From assembly GCA_029531795.1 (NCBI GenBank), contig JAPEIS010000013.1:1860001-1924000 (forward strand): 64,000 nucleotides of DNA, given 5' to 3'. A model generated the notes under the pieces. The model was given only the letters and a program-made list of their open reading frames with translations, did not search any database and had not been told where the DNA came from. Source of the DNA: Sclerotinia nivalis. Its lineage: Eukaryota; Ascomycota; Leotiomycetes; Helotiales; Sclerotiniaceae. Made by a program: the position numbers and the translations under genes. Numbering within the stretch: position 1 is the first letter of the stretch; each line of letters begins with the position of its first letter. Below, one piece after another: positions 56,367 through 64,000 of this stretch.

Positions 56367-57824
56367 TTTGATTATATATATAGGAGCCTGATCTGAATTT
56401 TTCCGAAATACTATTATAGGAAGTGGTATATATGTTATCTCTTTTATTACTTTAAATTTCTTAGTAATCTTTTCAATATATGTATTATAAATTAGCCATA
56501 GTTTTTTCTTGGATCGATTATAAAGGATATATATTCCTAGGAATCATTTTATATTTTCAAGGTTATGTAGTTTATATATAGCTTTGATTCCTTCGATAAT
56601 TTTTGTGACAACTGGTTCATTTTTCTTGTGGTATATAATTTGAATATTATTTACGAAGAATAGGATTATAATAATATGCTTTAGATTGATATAGAGATAC
56701 AATTCCTTTTTATATTGTATTAATTCTAATTTTTTGAATGTTTGAGTGAAATCCCTGAACTATATTGTAAGGGAATCTCAAAGATTATATAGTGTTTAAT
56801 CGATAATGATATATTTGTTGGGGACTTTGTAATTATTAGAAAGATAGTATACAATTGGGATATCAGAAGGATTATATAAAGTATTGATAAAGGTGTTAAT
56901 TATATTGTATTGTTTAATTTCGAAATTGTATTTGATAACAATTGTTATAACGATTCGGAATAATTAGTTAGCGAATGTAATAGTATAAATAGTTTCAATT
57001 ATACTTTTAGTTTAGAGATCTCTTTATATTATTAAACAAGAGCGGTAACGAATGATTAGATCTTGATTATTGTATTTGTATATAAATATCTATTGAAAAG
57101 GGATCGATTTTATAAATTCCGATTCAGAATCGATTTTATACTAAGTATTTCTAGTTTTAAAATTATTAACCTCAAGATTGCAATCCTATTTGAATCAATA
57201 TTCTATTTAATGATCTTTTAATTGATAATAAAAGCAAAATAGTTTTGAAATTATAAAAATATAAATTCGAAGGAAAAGTATTGTTTGTGATCTATAGATC
57301 GTAGATTAAATAAACAATAATAATAATTTTGTTTCAATTTTAATAATGATTATATTATGAATTATTACAAATTGAGAACGTTTTTCTATATTATCCATTC
57401 CAATTTGATCAGATTAGAAAGTAAAATGAAAATCATTAAAACAGTTTAATTCAGATGAGCCTGTCTTTTGTATGATGATGATTCTTATATAGAATCCAAT
57501 ATTGAGATTATTTCCCTAATGACATTACTATATATACAATTGCCTTCAGATATATATTGATTATTTTGGGGTATAATATTGAAAGAAAGATAACTCCGAT
57601 AGATAATCAAATAATTGAAATTCAGATAGGTTAATCTAAGCCCTAGATATTTCAATCTTTATAAAATGAATTCTTTTAAGTGTTCTCTTAAGATTATGAA
57701 TCTGTGAATCCTCAATAAACTTATCGAGAGATAGTGTAAAGTACAGCAATCTTTCCGATGATTGGATTTCCTTTACGGTATACTCTGATTGATTGCGCTA
57801 ATGTATTTGTTTCTTTTTGGAATG

Positions 57825-58169
57825 TTATAATTGATCGATTGGAGGAAGTTTTAGATCACTTTCGTATTCACTGCGAAGAACTTCGATAGCACAATCAATA
57901 GATTCAAATTCTATATTCCTTATATCAATATATTCTGCAAGGTCGGGGTTCGAATTATCATTACGAGTATCCTTTTGAGCATCGTTATCATTTTTATTTG
58001 TAAAATGTGATTGTTCTTCAATAATAGAATTGGTATTTTTGATCTCCTCAATAAAATGATCGACCGATATTTGTATATTTCCATTGCTTGTTCTATCGGT
58101 GTCATCTAAAGGATTAGATAAATTGGATGGTTTTAGATTGGATTCTGTATTTTTATCATTATCTTTCAA
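57825..58169 (-). pseudogene. Copia-2 integrase-to-RT spacer
   Basis: 114 open codons rich in Asn, Asp, Ser and Glu (SNLKPSNLSNPLDDTDRTSN). The position between integrase and RT and the low complexity fit the Copia linker. Confidence 0.5.
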
Positions 58170-60849
58170 ATCTGCTTTTATTTCCGAGTTTAGCTTGTTT
58201 GTAAATGGTGATGGATTTGAAATATATTTGATGAGTGAGTTTAGAGTTTTCCGATTAATGAAAATGAGTAAATGAATAAAATCATTACGATTGTTTTTAT
58301 GTTGAATAATCGTTTTGTCTATTTCGATGTGGTTTTGTATATCGAGGATTTTTGTTAATTATTTGAACTTTTTTGTATCGTGAATATCGATTATTTGATT
58401 AATGGAATTTATATAATAAATGAAATCTTCATTAAATGTAACATTTCGAATAATTATAATTCTATCGAACTTGAGTATCCATATATGATAGATTAGTATA
58501 CCTGGGATATAGTCTATCAAATATTTAATATATATTCGAGGATTGGTTTTGTATTATTTTCTATTGAATTCAATTTCTCTATTTTTATTCAAGGGGTAAA
58601 CTTTGCATTTATATCTGTAAATCCTATTCTAATTGGAACGGAGATCATCAGATATTTTTTCTGCAAGCAAAGGATTGTTTTTGTAGAGATAATCACAGAA
58701 CTATATATCGAGTATTTCATTTGGAGATTTGAAGGATTTGATTTTCAAAGAATTTATATTGTATAAATAGATTGCAGTTTGCATTACTTTTATTTATAAT
58801 TTATCTAAAAAACCCGATATGATTCTCATTTTGATTTGTTTGGTGATTATTTCTTATCCTGTATATTCTAATCCTTTATTAGATTCGTGTATATAAGAAA
58901 GGGATAATTCAAATTCAATACCTTTTTGTTTAATCCATTTCTCGAAGAGTATATTTATTATAATCTCAATAATAGATATATCGTTATCCTATTTGATTCC
59001 TATAATTGTTAGATTATACTTACAATGAATCCAAACAAAGAAGTTTTGTATAATAGAAAACATTTCATTATAGATTTTTCTGTAAAGAGGATACGAAAAA
59101 ATCTTGTTATTGTATATATCTTTGATTATAAGAAACTATAATACATCTATATATCCTTTATCAAAATCAAAAAGATTCTATTGGATTTTGTAGAATGGTC
59201 GAAGCGGTTGGTGATCATTCGATGTACAAAAGATGATCTGTTTCGTATAGATGCAAGTACAGTCTGTATATTCGATACAAATGATACCTTCTATTTTAAC
59301 GTTTCGTATTATAAATATTAGATATTCGAATACTTCTTTTCCTAGATATTCTAAACGTTTATATTATAATTGATTTGTATCCTCTCTAGGAAAATATAGA
59401 TCATGAAATTGATAGAACGCTTTATCGATTTTACGATTCATTATTGGATATATCAAAGAAAAGTTATTCACAGAAATAGATAGAAGAATACTCGAATAAA
59501 TTGAAAATGATTTGTATTCTAAGAATACAAGATTTTCAGTACGAATATATCTAGTTATTATAATACTATTTGAAAGATCTCCTTTACAGAGAGTACAATT
59601 GTATTCAGAATACTATATACCAGTTTTCAACAATCAAACCTCCGAGATAATATTGATATAGAAACCAAGAATTAATATTACATCGTTCAAAACGAGATCA
59701 CCATTAGAATGACCTTCTCTTTCGATAATTCTTTTGATTATACAAATATCACGATCTAGAACTTAGAAGGATATAATATCTACTTCTATAAGATCACTAA
59801 AACCAAATAGTATATATCGATAATTATCTATAAAAGAGATATTATTCATAATATATATAGTATTACAGTTATCAAACAAAATATTATTAGAAAGACAATG
59901 AACTCTTATAATAGTAATATAGATCCCTACTTGATTAATACGAATATCAAAAATAACAATATTGAATAGATTTTCAGAAAGATTTATATTTGATTTTATT
60001 TATCCTTTCTTAATTTATTCAATATATAGATGCTTTTATAATTGTAAATTAACTTGATCCCTGATCATCTTTAATTCAGATTCAATATAATACCATCGGG
60101 GTATTATATCTACCTTACCAGTAAGCGTTAGCTTTATAATTCGACAATTACTTGTATAATGCCGATACCCTAATCCATTCTTCCAATCAGCTTCCGTCTT
60201 GCAAGAATATACTCAGATTCTATTAGTATCCGAATTTCCTCTAAAGTTGATTCCCTTTTTATTCTTTTTAAACTTTTTATCGTTTTGAAAAAAACTAAGA
60301 ATAAAATACACACTTCCTTTAGCTTTAAAAATTATTGAATCCTAATAGATTAATCCTTCAAAGATATCTCCGAATTATTGAAATGAAAAATTAAATAATC
60401 CGAATTGATTATTCATCTTGATTTGTGTAATCATAATATTTGCCCAAATTGAAAACAACCTAGCATCAACCGCTTATAGAAATACGATAATAATTATTTC
60501 ATCCTGAACCTCAGTTATCTTATATAAAAAAGCTTTGATATAGATTATAATCCAATCCTTATATTATTTGATAAAATCGATTCTACCGAATAACATTTAT
60601 ACTAATATAGATTAATATTCATATAGTACTATCATTTTGGCAATAGTTACCATAAAAGCGAATTTCTGTTTAAATATTGAGATAATCGTTTTGAATGAAA
60701 AAGATATAATACCTTTATTACAAATAGAAAACTTTATAAAGTAAACTTGATTTACAATTGATTCGATCCATTTATATACATTTCGAAAAGCTTTATGATT
60801 CTAAATATACTTGTATTAACGATATCGATACTCCGTTTGAAGAATACTA

Positions 60850-61220
60850 AATTCAACTACAATATCTTGAAATGTTACAAGAAAAAGAATAATAAATCGA
60901 ATTAGTATAAATCCCAATATATTTCCACTGGAATTCTCTATATTAATATCCTCACTTGTATCTTGCCGAGCTTGGATTGCCGTGAGGTATTCCGTAAATT
61001 CCCATCGATATCGATCTTGGTTAGCTTAATCGTATTTAGCCTGAAAATCGGCAACAAAGGGTAGAACTGATGGTCTAACGGATAACCAATCGATTTGAAA
61101 GGTAGTTGATTTATTTGTCAGATCGGAGCTAGAAATGGTTTTGTTCGAAATGGATACAAGAGGATTGTTATCTGGATTAACTAATTCCCAAATTCCGACG
61201 ACTAAATACTTATTTTGCAA
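60850..61220 (-). pseudogene. Copia-2 gag N-terminal region
   Basis: 61220-61026 encodes NKYLVVGIWELVNPDNNPLV and WLSVRPSVLPFVADFQAKYD, then a stop, then DRYRWEFTEYLTAIQARQD. This resembles the start of fungal Copia Gag (W...Y). About 210 bases inside the 5' LTR. Confidence 0.6.
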
Positions 61221-61429
61221 ACGAAGATACCACTCTAATTATTAAACACAAATAACAAAAAAGGAGAATCAGATTGATTTTTTGTTATATTTAGATAGTA
61301 ATAAAAAGAGATATAGAATAATTGGACTTATAATAAAAATAAAAATGAAATGAAGAAGGGCGATCCCTTAAAAATTGAATAATCGTATAATAAAAGTTTG
61401 GACAGATTAAAAGCTACCAGGCTCATAAC

Positions 61430-61789
61430 TATTACAAGATAGTATAATCACAAAGCATATTGAAGGGATCGAAAAAAAGATGATTATAATGAAGTATTAG
61501 AATTAAAATATATCTTGAATAAGAATTATATTAAATAACCTGCCCTCGATCTTAAAGATTATAGATAATATATATAGACTTAATAAAAGCTATCTAACCG
61601 ACGAGAAGCATCAATTAAGCTAGGCTTCGATCTGTATAATATCAGAAAAGGATTGACGATCGTAAGGATCGATAAGATCTAGAAGAGCCTGATAACTAAT
61701 GTGAAATGAGGGGTTTAATGATCGTAAAGTATGGAGTGATCGTAGATCACCAGTTATGTGAATCAGGTATCATGTGATTATCCGTAACA
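61430..61789 (-). repeat. 5' LTR of Copia-2
   Basis: 360 bp; starts TGTTACGGATAATCACATGA on the minus strand. Less mutated than the 3' LTR. Confidence 0.9.
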
Positions 61790-61794
61790 GATCA

Positions 61795-62750
61795 ATATAA
61801 TAAAATCAATTTATCCTTTTTCTATTACAGTTTAGTCTTTTCTATAATACTACAAAACGAAGTATTAAATTTCTACTTTATTATTATCAATCTTTGCAAA
61901 TTATCTTTTGACAAAAGTATATATTATATATATAATTATTTTGAAGGTTAAGAATATCAACGAGCAATTTTCATCAAATAAATATTCATTTTATTAGTTT
62001 CGATTCAGAAGAACAATTCTATCGTTATTATCCTCGAATGTTTCGAAAAACTAGTTAATACATTTCGGGATCTTCGATTCAATCTTTTTATCGATTAACA
62101 AAATGAATCTTTTGTATTATTGAAGATCATTATTATTTATCATTTTCACTCTATATATAAACTAACTTGCTTTAACTCTGCCTCGATATATACAGACCAA
62201 ATTAACAAGATATATTCCAGTATTATAATTCACAATCTTCTATTTAATAATAACAATCTACAATTATAACTTCAGGAAAAAGCTTTCTCCGAATTCAATC
62301 CTTTTTAAAAGAAAGTATATTATATAAATCGAATTTACAAAAACAATTAAAAAATTCTATCCCGTTTTTTAGATTCTAATACAAAATTCCAAGGTAGAAA
62401 GTATTATAGATATTATATTTATAAAAAAGAAAGCTATTAGTTAACCAATTATTTTATTGAAAAACAAAAGGAAGCTAGATAACATTATTAGGAATTCATT
62501 AGAGCTAAATAACCTGAATATACTTCTACCTTCAAACGTTTGTACCGTCAATACATTATAAGCGAATACAATACAATTATTCCTTCAAATGAACAATTCA
62601 TTCTCCTTATAAAGGAATACAAAAATTCTTTATAGAAGAATCCTCAAAAGGAATTAAACGATGACTTTGATCTCGAAGGATTTTTCAATAAATTCACTTC
62701 TTCAAAGGCTCAAAAAACTATTATCGAGCTTTATAATAATACTATTACTT
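61795..62750 (+). pseudogene. Copia-1 gag, second part
   Basis: Resumes the frame after Copia-2: QYNKINLSFFYYSLVFSIIL, then FDKSIYYIYNYFEG, stop, EYQRAIFIK. The YFEG.EYQRA segment is what I recognise from fungal Copia Gag. Many stops follow. Confidence 0.65.
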
Positions 62751-62755
62751 ATTTC

Positions 62756-64000
62756 TTGGAAACCACAATTCTATCGTCGATTCAAATCTTCTTCAACTAT
62801 TGTTATTCAAATGAAGAATTTATCGGTATTATAATTGATTCAGAAACTTCAATCAAATCTACCGCCGGTATATATCAAATTGAAGCTCTACAGAAATTAA
62901 TCGATATTATAATTATATCAAATTCTAATTTTAATATTAATTTCGTTTTCGGAATTGATAATACTAATTCAAAAGGAATTGTGATATTTAATATATCTAT
63001 TAATAATAATATTTTTTATATTATAGATACTTATATTTTTTTTTTATTACTTGTAGATATAGATCGACTTTATATAGTTTTTGATAATTTTAGTAATATT
63101 GTTATAGATTCCAAAGGAAATCATATTTATTCTGTAATTAGAAAATTCGATCATATATTTCTTTTATAGAATATCATTCTTTTTATCGATCTAATAGAAG
63201 TATATTCTTCTATTCTGTTTTTTTATTTCATTGATATAAAACTTCGAAGATTGTATCGTCGATTTGGTTATTCTTCTATAAAAAAACTTTGTAATATTCT
63301 GAAATGTATTAACTATGATGAATATACTGAAAAAGAACTTTGTAAATTTAACAAGTTTTGTTATTTTTGTCAAAAACATAATAGATCCTTAGAACGATTC
63401 AAATTTACCTTATATAACGATATCGAATTCAATTTTATAGTTTATATTGATGTTATATATTTAAATAGAAAATTAATTCTGTATATTATCGATCAAACAA
63501 TACATTTCCAAATTGTACAATTACTATCTAATATTTCAACAATTGCAATTTGGAATACTTTAAAGGAATACTAGATCAATATCTATATTGAATCTCCAGA
63601 TTATCTAATTTACAATGCTGGAAAGAATTTCATCGGAAAAGAGTTTGTAAATCGAGCTTTATTCATGAATACAATAACGAAATCAATTTTTATTGAATCC
63701 TATTAATCAATTGATATTGTTGAACGATATCATACACCTCTCCGTTGTGTATACGAAATCATTACTGAAGAAATAATTCAAAAACCTAATATTATATAGG
63801 ATATGTATCTTCAAATAATTGTGAAAACTATAAATGATTCAGTTGATCCAAATAATTTAGTTTTTATACTATTTGTATTTGGAATATATTTTAGAATCTC
63901 CAATTTAGACTTTTCAAATCTTACTATTCTACAATGAATCATAATTATTGAAAAAGCTATACAGAAGATTCACAAATTTTATATACAAAGATAAATTAAC
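62756..64000 (+). pseudogene. Copia-1 protease, pre-integrase and integrase (truncated by window)
   Basis: 62756-63169: protease-like GIIIDSETSIKSTAGIYQI (Asp-Ser in place of DSG/DTG). 63251-63574: pre-integrase YRRFGYSSIKKLCNILK with CYFCQKH, then integrase FNFIVYIDVIYLNRKLILYI. Downstream broken frame shows NAGKNFIGKEFVNRALF and VERYHTPLRCVYEII, the DD-E core of Copia integrases. The His of the zinc finger (usual RFGH) is Tyr. Confidence 0.82.

Larger units (their letters stand above)
53977..61789 (-). mobile_element. Copia-2 element nested in Copia-1
   Basis: 360 bp LTRs at 61430-61789 (5') and 53977-54336 (3'), target duplication GATCA (61790-61794) and GATTA (53972-53976, one C-to-T difference). 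On the minus strand: gag start near 61220, linker at 58169-57825, RT and RNase H at about 57450-55836. Heavily RIP-degraded. It carries the Gypsy-A solo LTR 54411-54623 near its 3' end. Confidence 0.9.
51216..64000 (+). mobile_element. Copia-1 element (runs off the window), inserted in the LINE
   Basis: It begins TGTCACGGGGCTAGAACTC at 51216 exactly where the LINE reading stops, which I take as its 5' LTR. Gag-like coding lies at 53270-53976. It is interrupted by Copia-2 and resumes in frame at 61795 after the GATCA duplication. Protease at about 62756-63169 and pre-integrase/integrase at 63251-64000 give the Copia order (protease, integrase before RT). The RT and 3' LTR lie beyond the window. 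Confidence 0.78.

Overview
The window is a filamentous ascomycete nuclear fragment, most likely a leotiomycete of the Sclerotiniaceae/Helotiales type. The evidence is short introns (about 48-110 nt) with GTAAGT/GTTAGT donors and CTAAC-type branch sites, fungal gene families (sterol-glucosyltransferase-like GT1, GH12, class II hydrophobin, Zn2Cys6 regulator, RING-H2 protein, Kex2-repeat precursor), and transposons saturated with C-to-T/G-to-A changes as expected from repeat-induced point mutation (RIP). The order or genus is an inference from overall character, not from a marker gene.

The window is split into compartments. At 1-1169 lies the 3' end of a glucosyltransferase gene. From 1170 to about 8300 there is AT-rich DNA carrying a full-length RIP-degraded chromodomain Gypsy element (Gypsy-A copy 1, 2282-7904) and an almost undamaged solo LTR of the same family. 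From about 8800 to 26600 there is a gene island. It holds a multi-microexon coiled-coil gene (minus, 8839-9976), a small membrane protein (minus, 11094-11696), a 5'-truncated LINE insertion with its target duplication (13743-14499), a GH12 endoglucanase (minus, 14994-15975), a broken class II hydrophobin (plus, about 18930), a RING-H2 protein (plus, 19718-21196), a secreted precursor with eight Kex2-bounded peptide repeats (minus, 22116-22823), and an AflR-type zinc-cluster regulator with a GC-AG intron and probable frameshifts (minus, 24742-26595).

From 28182 to the right edge the DNA is one nested transposon graveyard, and its insertion order can be read from target-site duplications. A Tad1-like LINE (minus) was split by a Gypsy element (plus, 29556-50648, TSD GTTAT). 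That Gypsy was itself split by Gypsy-A copy 2 (minus, 33079-38716, TSD CTTTG) and by a second, longer Gypsy-type element (plus, 40027-48595, TSD CTACT). The same LINE is cut again at 51216 by a Copia element (plus, running off the window). The Copia contains a long palindromic MITE (52152-52969, TSD TA) and a second Copia (minus, 53977-61789, TSD GATCA/GATTA), and the second Copia carries a solo Gypsy-A LTR (54411-54623, TSD TAAAG).

No shared pathway ties the genes together. The items most worth attention are the microexon gene, whose 21-24 nt exons each encode about one heptad of a coiled coil, and the Kex2-repeat precursor about 1.9 kb from a zinc-cluster regulator.
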